Assembly (NCBI GenBank): GCA_002293145.1
Contig: DBCO01000003.1
Location: 4,452-68,451 of the forward strand
Origin: Akkermansiaceae bacterium UBA956
GTDB lineage: Bacteria; Verrucomicrobiota; Verrucomicrobiia; Verrucomicrobiales; Akkermansiaceae
DNA: 64,000 nt
Reading direction: 5' to 3'
The translations under genes were made by a program, and so were the position numbers. This document shows, piece by piece, positions 36,424 through 44,592 of this stretch; position 1 is the first letter of the stretch, and every line of letters begins with the position of its first letter. A model generated the notes under the pieces. That model saw only the letters and a program-made list of their open reading frames with translations, made no database searches and had not been told where the DNA came from.

Positions 36424-37119
36424 TCACACGCCTCCCGTGAGATCCACGTAATGACGACGCGAGGATAGCAAATGCTTATGCATCGCCTCAGCTGCGACCT
36501 CCGACTTGCCATTTTCGATTGCATCGAGAATCGCCTGATGGGTGGTCATGATCGACTGGAACCAATCACTGCCACCACGGTTTTTCCGCGCGTAGTCGAT
36601 GCACTTTTTTTCCAAGGCACGCAGGACCGTAGCATAGATGCGATTTCCCGATCCACGAGCGATCACCAAGTGAAAGGCAATATCGAGGCGAGAAAACTCC
36701 GCGCGATCATTTTTCAACTTGCGCATCGCTTCCATAATCGAACGCAGCTCGCGAATGACCACTTCTCCTGCATGAACTGCCGCAAGCCGCGCGCACTCAG
36801 TTTCGATCATAATTCGGAAGTCGATCAGCTCCAGGAAATCAAGATCCTCGGCTAACGCGGAATACGCTTCCACGGCATTAGCCAGAGTATCCAAGTTTGA
36901 TGCAGCGATGTAAGTGCCTGATCCTTTACGCGTGCGCAAGAGCCCTCGTCCGCGCAATTGCTGGATCGCCTCGCGAATGACCGTGCGGCTCACACCAAAG
37001 CGCTCACAAAGCTTTTCTTCTGATTCCAAACGTTGCCCGACGGGCATTTTTCCGTTGAGAATTTCGCTTTCGATCAAGCTGATAATTTTTGTACTGCGCT
37101 GCATCCATATTTCTACCAT
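36424..37119 (-). CDS. GntR-family transcriptional regulator, FadR (FCD) subfamily
   Basis: 231 residues with an N-terminal winged helix (IISLIESEILNGKMPVGQRL, KLCERFGVSRTVIREAIQQL, GLLRTRKGSGTYI). A helical FCD ligand domain (about 80-225) carries the metal/ligand residues pattern D...H...H (RLDIAFHLVIARGSGN, MTTHQAILDAIENG). FCD regulators sense sugar acids or keto acids and usually repress the divergent catabolic operon, here the RbsD-to-epimerase genes. TAAAAT at 37131-37126 ends 6 nt before the ATG. An alternative start is at 37104. The shared region contains a TTGTATGACAA palindrome. Confidence 0.9.
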   Translation of the reverse strand: MVEIWMQRSTKIISLIESEILNGKMPVGQRLESEEKLCERFGVSRTVIREAIQQLRGRGLLRTRKGSGTYIAASNLDTLANAVEAYSALAEDLDFLELIDFRIMIETECARLAAVHAGEVVIRELRSIMEAMRKLKNDRAEFSRLDIAFHLVIARGSGNRIYATVLRALEKKCIDYARKNRGGSDWFQSIMTTHQAILDAIENGKSEVAAEAMHKHLLSSRRHYVDLTGGV

Positions 37120-37125
37120 AATACG

Positions 37126-37180
37126 ATTTTACGTGACAAGCACAGAATTATTTGTATGACAAACGCCACAACACTAATAT
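37126..37180. promoter_or_regulatory. Divergent control region with candidate GntR operator
   Basis: TTGTATGACAA (37152-37162) is a palindrome with 4-bp arms (TTGT/ACAA) of the kind bound by FCD-type GntR proteins, and TGACAA recurs at 37134-37139. A plus-strand promoter TTGTAT (37152-37157), 17 bp, TAATAT (37175-37180) overlaps it. The -10 ends 6 nt before the ATG at 37187. Confidence 0.55.
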
Positions 37181-37186
37181 AGACTT

Positions 37187-37576
37187 ATGCTACAGACTGG
37201 AATCCTCAACCCGCATGTGCTCGATTTGGTGGCACGCGTCCGTCACACCAATACATTAGTCATCGCCGACTGGGCATTCCCCTACTGGCCCGAGATCGAA
37301 ACGGTGGACATTTCACTCACCAAGGGCATTCCCACCGTGCTTGATGTGCTTAATCTGCTGAAGCAAAATTTTAAGATTGGTCGCATTTGGCAAGCAGAGG
37401 AATTTTACTCCACCAACACTCCCGAAAACATCGCAAAATTTGCAGAATCATTCGGCACGATCCCAGTGACACGTGAAGCGCACATCGATTTCAAAAAACG
37501 AGTCCCGCATGCCATCGGCTTGATTCGCACCGGTTGCCCCACGCCATACGGCAACATCATTTTAGAGTCTGAGTGA
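37187..37576 (+). CDS. RbsD/FucU-family sugar mutarotase
   Basis: 129 residues: MLQTGILNPHVLDLVARVRHTNTLVIADWAFPYWPEIETVDISLTKGIPTVLDVL, with the catalytic-region His20 and Asp/Tyr positions of RbsD/FucU. GLIRTGCPTPYGNIIL matches the AVIRSGECSPYANIIL end of RbsD. These proteins interconvert pyranose/furanose or alpha/beta anomers of ribose or L-fucose. The GH95 fucosidase nearby favours an L-fucose-type substrate (inference). It is first in a five-gene operon, and its stop overlaps the next start by one base (TGATG). Confidence 0.9.
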   Translation: MLQTGILNPHVLDLVARVRHTNTLVIADWAFPYWPEIETVDISLTKGIPTVLDVLNLLKQNFKIGRIWQAEEFYSTNTPENIAKFAESFGTIPVTREAHIDFKKRVPHAIGLIRTGCPTPYGNIILESE

Positions 37577-38379
37577 TGAAAACTGCCGTCACACTCTGCC
37601 GCGTGACTGAAGCTGCAACGGGGCCTTTTGTATTTCATGATAAATTGCCGCTCGGATTCGCCAAAGCGGTGCAGCACGGATTTACGGCTGTGGAGCTTTT
37701 TTTGCCAGACGCTGATGCCGTATCCATCGACGAAATCAAACAACTGCAAGCGCAACATTCGTTAGAAATTGCTGCGATTGGCACAGGCGCAGGCATGGTG
37801 AAGCATGGATTGTCACTCACTGATGCCGATCCAGCGGCTCGCAAAAAAGCGTTAGATTTTATACTAGCTCTAGTCGACTTCGGTGCTGAATTTTCTGCTC
37901 CCGCAATCTTGGGATCGATGCAAGGGAAATACGGCGGCTTGGTTGGTAAAGAACAGGCTTTGACCTACCTCGCCGAGTCTCTGCGCATCATTGGCTGCCA
38001 CGCCAAAGCGCGCGGTGTGACCTTTCTCTACGAGCCACTGAATCGCTACGAAACAAACTTGCTCAATACGATCGGTGACGCTGCCGCATTCATACAATCA
38101 CGCCAGCTCGATAACATCAAAATCCTCGCCGACTTGTTCCACATGAACATCGAGGAGAAATCGCTAGAGTTAGCCATTGCCGATAACATTGAGGCCATTG
38201 GTCACATCCACTTCGCCGATAGCAATCGCCGCGCGATCGGCTTCGGTCACACCGATCGCATACCTTTGCTCTTGCTCCTGCATCAACTCCAATACCAAGG
38301 CTATCTTTCTGCCGAAATTCTTCCCCTGCCCTCGGCTGAGGAAGCTGCGGCACAATTCATTCTCTCAACCCAACTATAA
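37576..38379 (+). CDS. Sugar phosphate isomerase/epimerase-like TIM-barrel protein
   Basis: 267 residues from the ATG at 37576 (the GTG at 37573 is possible). It has a xylose-isomerase-like (AP endonuclease 2) barrel: LGFAKAVQHGFTAVELFLPD, IAAIGTGAGMVKHGLSL, VTFLYEPLNRYETNLLNT (metal-site Glu), IKILADLFHMNIEEKSL (Asp/His), IGHIHFADSNRRAIGFGHTD (His) and YLSAEILPLP (Glu). All metal ligands of the family appear present. It probably isomerises or epimerises an oxidised or deoxy-sugar intermediate, or a keto acid as in hydroxypyruvate isomerases. It sits 6 bp before the aldo-keto reductase. Confidence 0.85.
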   Translation: MKTAVTLCRVTEAATGPFVFHDKLPLGFAKAVQHGFTAVELFLPDADAVSIDEIKQLQAQHSLEIAAIGTGAGMVKHGLSLTDADPAARKKALDFILALVDFGAEFSAPAILGSMQGKYGGLVGKEQALTYLAESLRIIGCHAKARGVTFLYEPLNRYETNLLNTIGDAAAFIQSRQLDNIKILADLFHMNIEEKSLELAIADNIEAIGHIHFADSNRRAIGFGHTDRIPLLLLLHQLQYQGYLSAEILPLPSAEEAAAQFILSTQL

Positions 38380-38385
38380 GCCATC

Positions 38386-39324
38386 ATGGAAACCAGAATC
38401 CTCGGAAAATCCGGAATCGCACTCCCCGTCCTTTCGTTCGGCGCTTCATCCCTCGGCGCAGAATTTCGCAACGTCGATGTCAACGAAGCCCTGCAATCTG
38501 TTCACACAGCTCTCGAACTTGGCATGAATTTCATCGACACCTCACCGTTCTATGGTCGTGGCATGTCGGAAGTTTTGTTAGGAATTGCTCTTAAGCAACA
38601 CCAACGCCAAGACTATCTTCTCGGCACCAAGTTGGGACGATATTCGTTAGCACATTTCGATTTCTCTGCCAAGCGCGTCGAGGAATCCGTTCACGTATCG
38701 CTGCATCGGCTCGGCACTGATTATCTCGATGTGTTGTTGCTGCACGATGTCGAATTCGTCAAGCTTCCACAAATTTGGGAAGAGACAATCCCTGCCGTCA
38801 TCGATCTCAAAAAACGAGGTCTCGTGCGTGCGATCGGATTTTCCTGCTATCCCATGAAAACCTTCAACACAGTGTTGAATCACGTCGAGGATGACATCGA
38901 CTGCGTGCTTTCCTACAATCAATATACGCTCCAGAATACGCGATTTGCCGACGAACTCGTGCCGCGCCTCAAGCCCAAGGGCATCGGCGCCATCAATGCT
39001 GGTCCCTTTTCTGCACGCCTACTCACGAATGCCGAACTGCCTGCGTGGTTGAAGGAGCCTGAGGAAGTGAAAGCCGCAGCCCGCGCTGCAGCTAAGCTTT
39101 GCGCTAATCAAGGAATCGACATCGCGCAACTCGCCTTGCAATACTCCTGTGCCAATCCCGAGATCACCTCGACGGTCGCGGGATCAGCCAATCCGAACAA
39201 CATCGCCAAGTGGGCCAAATGGTTAGAACAACCCATCGATCAGGCCTTGCTCGATCAAGTTCTCGCTCTTTTTGCTCCCGTCAAAAATCTCGGTCACAAC
39301 GAAGGACTCGCCGAAAACAACTAA
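38386..39324 (+). CDS. Aldo/keto reductase (L-galactose/L-fucose dehydrogenase-like)
   Basis: 312 residues of an AKR barrel: METRILGKSGIALPVLSFGASSLG, the Asp/Tyr pair in FIDTSPFYGRGMSEVLLG, Lys in LLGTKLGRY, and His in LDVLLLHDVEF complete the catalytic tetrad. The N-terminal pattern and the TSPFYG motif resemble plant L-galactose dehydrogenase and bacterial L-fucose dehydrogenases that oxidise C1 of L-sugars to the lactone with NAD(P)+. Context (mutarotase upstream, fucosidase in the locus) supports an L-sugar dehydrogenase. Specificity is inferred. Confidence 0.85.
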   Translation: METRILGKSGIALPVLSFGASSLGAEFRNVDVNEALQSVHTALELGMNFIDTSPFYGRGMSEVLLGIALKQHQRQDYLLGTKLGRYSLAHFDFSAKRVEESVHVSLHRLGTDYLDVLLLHDVEFVKLPQIWEETIPAVIDLKKRGLVRAIGFSCYPMKTFNTVLNHVEDDIDCVLSYNQYTLQNTRFADELVPRLKPKGIGAINAGPFSARLLTNAELPAWLKEPEEVKAAARAAAKLCANQGIDIAQLALQYSCANPEITSTVAGSANPNNIAKWAKWLEQPIDQALLDQVLALFAPVKNLGHNEGLAENN

Positions 39325-39327
39325 GCC

Positions 39328-40359
39328 ATGTCAGCCATCCAATTCACCGCTCCCACCGAGATCAATCTCATCGCTTGCGAGGACGTCACGCAATGTGCCG
39401 CTGATGAAGCCATCGTGCGGACACACCGCATGGGCATCTGTGGCACTGATCTTTCCGGCTATCTCGGAAAAATGCCGTTCTTCTCTTACCCGCGTATTCC
39501 CGGTCATGAACTCGGACTTGAAGTGCTCGCCGTAGGCGAAAATGTCACCAACGTGCGCGTCGGTGATCGCTGTTCGTTAGAGCCCTACATCAATGACCCG
39601 AATAGCGCAACGAGCCTCAAGGGCAATAGCAATTGCTGCCCCGGTGTTCAGGTTCTCGGCGTTCATGCCAATGGTGGACTGCGCACCAGCGACTGGAAAG
39701 TTCCCGCCCGCAAGCTCCATGTCGGCAATGCACTCAGCTATGAGCAACTCGCCTTAGTCGAAACACTCGCCATCGGGCTGCATGCCGTGAATCGTGGCAA
39801 TCCACAACCTAACGAAACAGTCCTCGTCATCGGCGCAGGTCCCATCGGCCTCGCCTGTTTGGAATTTCTCAAACTCATGGACTGTCGCGTGATTGTCATG
39901 GACATGGTGCAAGGCCGCCTCGATTTCTGTCAGAAAAATCTCGGCATCGAGGGCATTATTGCAAGCACCGATGCCGATGCCAACATCAAAGCACTCGCCG
40001 ATCTCACGAATGGGCAGCTCGCCGATGTGATCATTGATGCCACAGGCAGTGTTAACTCGATGTCCACCTGTTTCAACTATGCCGCCTTCACCGGTCGCGT
40101 CGTCTACGTCGGTATCACCACGCAAGAACTCAGCTTCCCCCACGCTCCGGTATTTCATCGCCGCGAACTAACCTTACTCGCGTCGCGTAACGCTCACCCC
40201 AGCGATTTCCCTAAAATCATCCAGCTCATTGAGGAGAAAAAAATCAACACCGATTTGTGGATCACGCATCGCATCACTTTCGACGAAGTCCCTGAAAAAT
40301 TCGCCCAATTCACCAACCCCGCCATGGGCGCCATCAAGGCCATCATCGAAGTCCGCTAA
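39328..40359 (+). CDS. Medium-chain (MDR) zinc-type alcohol dehydrogenase
   Basis: 343 residues: GICGTDLSGYLGK (catalytic Zn Cys), RIPGHELGLEVLAVG (His-Glu), the lobe loop LKGNSNCCPGVQVLG where the structural zinc cysteines are largely missing, and the NAD fold VLVIGAGPIGLACLEFLKLM. The sequence VKVPARKLHVG and ALVETLAIGLHAV resemble L-galactonate-5-dehydrogenase and sorbitol-dehydrogenase type enzymes. It likely oxidises a secondary alcohol of the sugar acid formed upstream in the pathway. It is co-transcribed with the AKR (3-bp gap) and followed by a pair of palindromes. Confidence 0.87.
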   Translation: MSAIQFTAPTEINLIACEDVTQCAADEAIVRTHRMGICGTDLSGYLGKMPFFSYPRIPGHELGLEVLAVGENVTNVRVGDRCSLEPYINDPNSATSLKGNSNCCPGVQVLGVHANGGLRTSDWKVPARKLHVGNALSYEQLALVETLAIGLHAVNRGNPQPNETVLVIGAGPIGLACLEFLKLMDCRVIVMDMVQGRLDFCQKNLGIEGIIASTDADANIKALADLTNGQLADVIIDATGSVNSMSTCFNYAAFTGRVVYVGITTQELSFPHAPVFHRRELTLLASRNAHPSDFPKIIQLIEEKKINTDLWITHRITFDEVPEKFAQFTNPAMGAIKAIIEVR

Positions 40360-40363
40360 AAAT

Positions 40364-40432
40364 AAGGGATTTACAATCCCTTTCTTCACTCAAATTCTTT
40401 TCCCGTCCTACAAAAGGGATTGCAAATCCCTT
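40364..40432. repeat. Two identical-arm palindromes in tandem
   Basis: AAGGGATT-TAC-AATCCCTT (40364-40382) and AAGGGATT-GCA-AATCCCTT (40414-40432) have perfect 8-bp arms and 3-nt centres, and their centres are exactly 50 bp apart. They fill the gap between the MDR gene and the tagaturonate-epimerase-like gene. They could be RNA hairpins, a REP-like element or tandem operators. Confidence 0.75.
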
Positions 40433-40459
40433 CTCCATACTCACCTCTCACCAACCATC

Positions 40460-41704
40460 ATGAAAACCATCGCACCATTTACCTTCGGCGTCGGCGACCG
40501 CTTCGCCCACCAAGCTTGCGCACAGCTCGCAGCCTTCGTTACCGCCTCCACACATGGCGTAGAAATTGTTCCTGTCTGGAATAAGTCGAATCGCGAGCAT
40601 ACGATCATCGGCTCCGAGCCATCGGGCACGCGCGAAGCCGCTGATACCGCGGTAACGGCGCTTGCTTGGGAAAAAGAATACTACCTCGATGCCGACCACA
40701 TCAACCTCAGCACCGTCGACCGCTTCATCGCCCCCTGCGATTTTTTCACGCTCGACGTAGCTGATGACATCGGACAGCCAGCGGCTCCAACTGACGTGCA
40801 AGCATTTCTCCAAAAACATGCAGAGTTGATTGGTTCGATTCAGATTGATGGCATCGATACCCCATTCATCATCTCCCAAGAAGAAGCCGAGCGCATTTCT
40901 AACAAATTCTTGCTCGCTACCCAAAAAGCCGGTGCCATTTATCGCCACATTCTCGCCGCCAAAGGCCCTGACTTTATCACCGAAGTCTCGATGGATGAAA
41001 CCGACTCACCGCAGACGCCACCTGAGTTGCTCTTCATTCTTGCCGCACTCAGCGATCAAGAAATCCCCATCCAAACCATCGCCCCCAAGTTCACAGGGCG
41101 CTTCAACAAAGGTGTTGATTACGTCGGCGACGTCGTGCAATTCGAGAAAGAATTCAACGACGACCTCGCGGTGATTGCCCACGCCGTCAAGGCCTATGGT
41201 TTGCCATCGACCTTGAAACTCAGCGTGCATTCTGGTTCTGACAAATTCTCGATCTATCCCGCGATCCGTCGCGCTCTTCAACGAACGGGGGCCGGACTGC
41301 ACATCAAAACAGCGGGCACCAATTGGCTCGAAGAACTCATCGGTCTCGCCGAAGCCGATGGCGAAGCACTGGCTCTTGCCAAAGAAATTTACGCCAAAGC
41401 CCTTGATTACAAAGACGCGCTTTGCCAACCATACGCAACTGTCATTGACATTGATGATCAGAAATTGCCTTCCGCTGAAACCGTAAACTCTTGGACCAGT
41501 GCTCAATATGTGAACGCCTTGCGCCACATTCCGAGCTGCCCCGAATACAATCCGCATTTCCGACAACTCTTGCACGTCGGCTTCAAGATCGCCGCACAAC
41601 TCGGCGCACGCTACACCGATGCCCTCAAAACGCATCGCGACATCATCGCCAAAAACGTGACCGAAAATCTTCTCGACCGCCACGTTCGTCCTTTGTTTCT
41701 TTGA
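40460..41704 (+). CDS. Tagaturonate-epimerase (UxaE)-like protein
   Basis: 414 residues from the ATG at 40460. It resembles the UxaE/tagaturonate epimerase family: FTFGVGDRFAHQACAQL, YYLDADHINLSTVDRFI, FCDFFTLDVADDIG-like segment, ISQEEAERISNKFLLATQKAG, FITEVSMDETDSPQTPPELLF, IAPKFTGRFNKGVDYVGD, LKLSVHSGSDKFSIYP and GAGLHIKTAGTNWLEE. The family interconverts D-tagaturonate and D-fructuronate by C4 epimerisation with a divalent metal; D, H and E residues in SVHSGSDK and DADHINL are likely ligands. Here, in an L-fucose-like operon, it may act on a keto-sugar acid. The palindrome pair lies upstream. Confidence 0.8.
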   Translation: MKTIAPFTFGVGDRFAHQACAQLAAFVTASTHGVEIVPVWNKSNREHTIIGSEPSGTREAADTAVTALAWEKEYYLDADHINLSTVDRFIAPCDFFTLDVADDIGQPAAPTDVQAFLQKHAELIGSIQIDGIDTPFIISQEEAERISNKFLLATQKAGAIYRHILAAKGPDFITEVSMDETDSPQTPPELLFILAALSDQEIPIQTIAPKFTGRFNKGVDYVGDVVQFEKEFNDDLAVIAHAVKAYGLPSTLKLSVHSGSDKFSIYPAIRRALQRTGAGLHIKTAGTNWLEELIGLAEADGEALALAKEIYAKALDYKDALCQPYATVIDIDDQKLPSAETVNSWTSAQYVNALRHIPSCPEYNPHFRQLLHVGFKIAAQLGARYTDALKTHRDIIAKNVTENLLDRHVRPLFL

Positions 41705-41805
41705 GTTTGTTTAGACAAGCACTTCGCATCCGAAGCAGAGCACAAGCCCTTGTGTCTGACTCGGCGTGTGCATTTCGCTAGGGACAATCACTCGATTTGT
41801 GGCAG

Positions 41806-44442
41806 TCAAGGAACGATCAAGGGCGTGCCTTTTTTCAGGTTGTATTCTTTGACGGGACCACCTGCCACCGAGACTTTGCGCACGCCATCGAACTGGGGAT
41901 GCAGCACAATTTTCGTCGGTTTGCCATCTTTCCATGTCGCGTCAACAGTGACCCCGCCGCGGGCGCGCAGCCCCGTGAAGGTTCCTTGGGGCCAGCCTCG
42001 AGGGATCGCGGGGAGAATGCTGATGGTGCCCTCGTGAGACTGAACGAGCATTTCACAGATTCCCGCAGTGATTCCAAGATTACCATCGATCTGGAAGGGT
42101 GGATGGGTGGTGAAGAGATTGGGCAAAGTATTATGGGTGAGCAATCCACGGATCATGGCTTGGCATTTTTCTGGCTCGCCCAAGCGGGCCCAGAGAGCAG
42201 TGCGCCATGGCCAAGTCCAGGAGCGGCGTGAGTCACCTGATGTGCCGCGCGCTTCTAGCGAAACAGCTGCTGCTTTGGCGAGCTCGGGTGTCTGAGCGCG
42301 ATTGATTTGTGCTCCAGGATAAACGGCGAAGAGGTGCGAGGTGTGGCGATGACCTGATTTTTCGAGGTCGGGTCGCTCGGTAGTCCATTCCATGATTTGC
42401 CCCCATGATCCGATTTGCGGTCCTAACAATTTTCCACGAGCAGCTTCCACCCGCTTGACCAAGGCATCATTGAGGCCAAGAACCTTGGCACTTTTGAGGG
42501 AGTTCGTGAAAAGATCCCAGACGATTTGTTGATCGTGAGCAACGCCGTCTTCGCGCGGGCCATGCTCCGGCGACCAGCCTTGTGGCACGATCAATTTTCC
42601 GTTCGCATCTTCCTTGAGGTGATCGAGCCAGAACTCACAAACGGCAGCAAACATCGGCCACGCGCGTTTTTCCAAAAAGACCCGATCACCCGAAAACGCG
42701 TAGTGCTCCCAAGCGTGTTGCACCAACCATGCCGAGGCAGGCAGGTTCCATTCCCAGCCATTGCCGCCGAAGGCATTGACGGATGTGCGCATGGTCCAGC
42801 CAGGTGTTTTTTCGCCAAAGGCTTTTTGTGTGGCGCGCGTGGCAGCCGGCACACATGCTTCGAGCCAATCAAAAAGTGGAGTGTGACAATCGGCGAGGTT
42901 GGCGGGCTCAGCCAGCCAGTAGTTCATCTGGATATTGATGTTGGTGTGAAAATCTGCAAACCAAGCGGGCTTGTTTGAGTCATTCCAGATGCCCTGCAAA
43001 TTAGCAGGTAGGGTGCCGGGGCGTGAACTGCCGATAAGAAGATAGCGACCGTAATGGAACATTAGAGCCTCGAGAGCGGGATCGGTGGCGCCTTTTTGAT
43101 AGGCGCTCAGGCGCGATGGGGTATCGAGCGCAGGAGCCTCGCCGAGATCAAGGGATACACGGGAGAAATAAGACTGATGATCTTTGATGTGATCGGCTTG
43201 GAGTTGATCAAACGTTTTTACCGTCGCTGCGCTAGATTTTTTTTCAGCAATGCTCAGAGCCTCGCCCGAGCGCCAGCCTTGTTTTTCATCCATGATGTAG
43301 TTGGTGGCGGCCGTTAGGATCAGCACAACTTCATCGCAGTTTTCATAGCTAAGTTGGTCTTTTTCTGCTAGGATGGTTCCACCTTTGTTTTTGGCGACAA
43401 GCTTGGCTGCATATTGGAGATCATTCGAGAGCTTGCCCGCGAAGGTTATGCTCTGGCCTGCGGCGCTACTGACCGCAGTGCGCGAATCCTTGAGAGTGAG
43501 CTTGCCGCTGAGTTTGCCGGGGGCTGATGCTGTCATGCGCATGATTACGGCTTGATCGGGAGCGCTAGCAAATGTACTGCGCTGGTAGGTGACACCATCC
43601 ATCTGCCATTGAACGGCATGCACTCCAGTTTCAAGATTCAGTGCGCGGGAGTATCCTTGCGGCGCAGCTTGGGAGAGCCCATCAAGAGAGATTTCCGCTA
43701 CTTGGAAATGAGTTACTTCTACCGAGGGTGTAAAACTCAGGCGATAGTAGGCATAGGAGTCGGGCTGAGTAATCGGATAGGACTTTTTCAGATGACGGCT
43801 CGCGAAGGGCGCTTCGTTCTTGTGTTCATCGAGCAAGGTCCACTGCTTGCCATCGAGGGATCCTTCCATTTTCCATGAGCTGGGGTCACGCTTTTCAACA
43901 TCGTTGGCGGATGTGATGCTGTAGGATGAGACTTTTTTCGGGTTGTTGAGCTTGAGCTGCCACACAACGACTTTGCCGTTGTGCTCGATGCACCATTTGC
44001 TGTTTTGGCCGTCGATGGAAGCAGCAACATCTTCGTTGGCATTGAATGGAACGTGCCCACTTTCGCATGTGACATCATACTGAATGGAGCCTGCGGCATC
44101 AATCAACAAATCACCAAAGGTTTGATAACAACCGAACTCATTAACGTCGTAGCCACCGCTGACATTCTCGCCGCCAGTCCAAAGAGAATCGACATTGAAC
44201 TGGAGTCGATCCGACTGTGCACCGCCGAAAAGCATCGCACCTAGACGGCCATTGCCAATGGGGAGAGCTTCTTTTTCCCAATTGCGAGCGCCATCAAGGG
44301 ATACGGCACCAAATGACTCAACGGTGGCTGCTGTGCCACCCGTGCCACCTTGAGACGGAGATCCGAAACGGATTTCCAGAGGAGCGGCCAGACAGGCGCC
44401 ACTAAGAGTGCTGATTGCGACGTTGGTAAGAATGCGTTTCAT
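41806..44442 (-). CDS. GH95 alpha-L-fucosidase, exported
   Basis: 878 residues from the ATG at 44442 (signal peptide MKRILTNVAISTLSGACLAAP). GH95 features are WEKEALPIGNGRLGAMLFGG, LQFNVDSLWTGGENVSGGYD, PANLQGIWNDSNKPAWFADFHTNINIQMNYWLAEPANL, EFWLDHLKEDANGKLIVPQGWSPEHGPREDG, the RTSHLFAVYPGAQI-like segment and PFQIDGNLGITAGICEMLVQSHEG. At about residues 124-254 a discoidin/CBM32-like domain is inserted (WKMEGSLDGKQWTLLDEH, YAYYRLSFTPS, HFQVAEISLDGL). It hydrolyses terminal alpha-1,2-L-fucose by inversion. It converges on the sugar operon and is divergent from TetR. Confidence 0.92.
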   Translation of the reverse strand: MKRILTNVAISTLSGACLAAPLEIRFGSPSQGGTGGTAATVESFGAVSLDGARNWEKEALPIGNGRLGAMLFGGAQSDRLQFNVDSLWTGGENVSGGYDVNEFGCYQTFGDLLIDAAGSIQYDVTCESGHVPFNANEDVAASIDGQNSKWCIEHNGKVVVWQLKLNNPKKVSSYSITSANDVEKRDPSSWKMEGSLDGKQWTLLDEHKNEAPFASRHLKKSYPITQPDSYAYYRLSFTPSVEVTHFQVAEISLDGLSQAAPQGYSRALNLETGVHAVQWQMDGVTYQRSTFASAPDQAVIMRMTASAPGKLSGKLTLKDSRTAVSSAAGQSITFAGKLSNDLQYAAKLVAKNKGGTILAEKDQLSYENCDEVVLILTAATNYIMDEKQGWRSGEALSIAEKKSSAATVKTFDQLQADHIKDHQSYFSRVSLDLGEAPALDTPSRLSAYQKGATDPALEALMFHYGRYLLIGSSRPGTLPANLQGIWNDSNKPAWFADFHTNINIQMNYWLAEPANLADCHTPLFDWLEACVPAATRATQKAFGEKTPGWTMRTSVNAFGGNGWEWNLPASAWLVQHAWEHYAFSGDRVFLEKRAWPMFAAVCEFWLDHLKEDANGKLIVPQGWSPEHGPREDGVAHDQQIVWDLFTNSLKSAKVLGLNDALVKRVEAARGKLLGPQIGSWGQIMEWTTERPDLEKSGHRHTSHLFAVYPGAQINRAQTPELAKAAAVSLEARGTSGDSRRSWTWPWRTALWARLGEPEKCQAMIRGLLTHNTLPNLFTTHPPFQIDGNLGITAGICEMLVQSHEGTISILPAIPRGWPQGTFTGLRARGGVTVDATWKDGKPTKIVLHPQFDGVRKVSVAGGPVKEYNLKKGTPLIVP

Positions 44443-44459
44443 ATCGTTTGTGTGTGCGA

Positions 44460-44477
44460 GACTAGACTGATCTGGTC
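44460..44477. promoter_or_regulatory. Candidate TetR operator between GH95 and tetR genes
   Basis: GACTAGA-CTGA-TCTGGTC is an 18-bp inverted repeat with one mismatch, 17 bp upstream of the fucosidase ATG. A second GACTAG-containing near-palindrome, CCGACTAGTTGG, lies at 44564-44575 beside the TetR -10 (TACGAT, 44581-44586). Confidence 0.45.
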
Positions 44478-44592
44478 GCAGCAGCAACTGGCTTTTAAGG
44501 GAATTTTTTCTGCTCCAAACTCGTGATTTCATTTCATGGCAGCATTGCATTTTGTTCTTCTCTCCGACTAGTTGGTTTGCTACGATTGGCGC

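Noticed and set aside
41006..41683. 225-residue minus-strand frame opposite the UxaE-like gene
   Set aside because: Shadow of a well-supported gene; no motif recognised.
41705..41805. Terminator between the convergent UxaE-like and GH95 genes
   Set aside because: Short hairpins (CTTCG/CGAAG and CACAAG/CTTGTG) exist but no T-run follows either.
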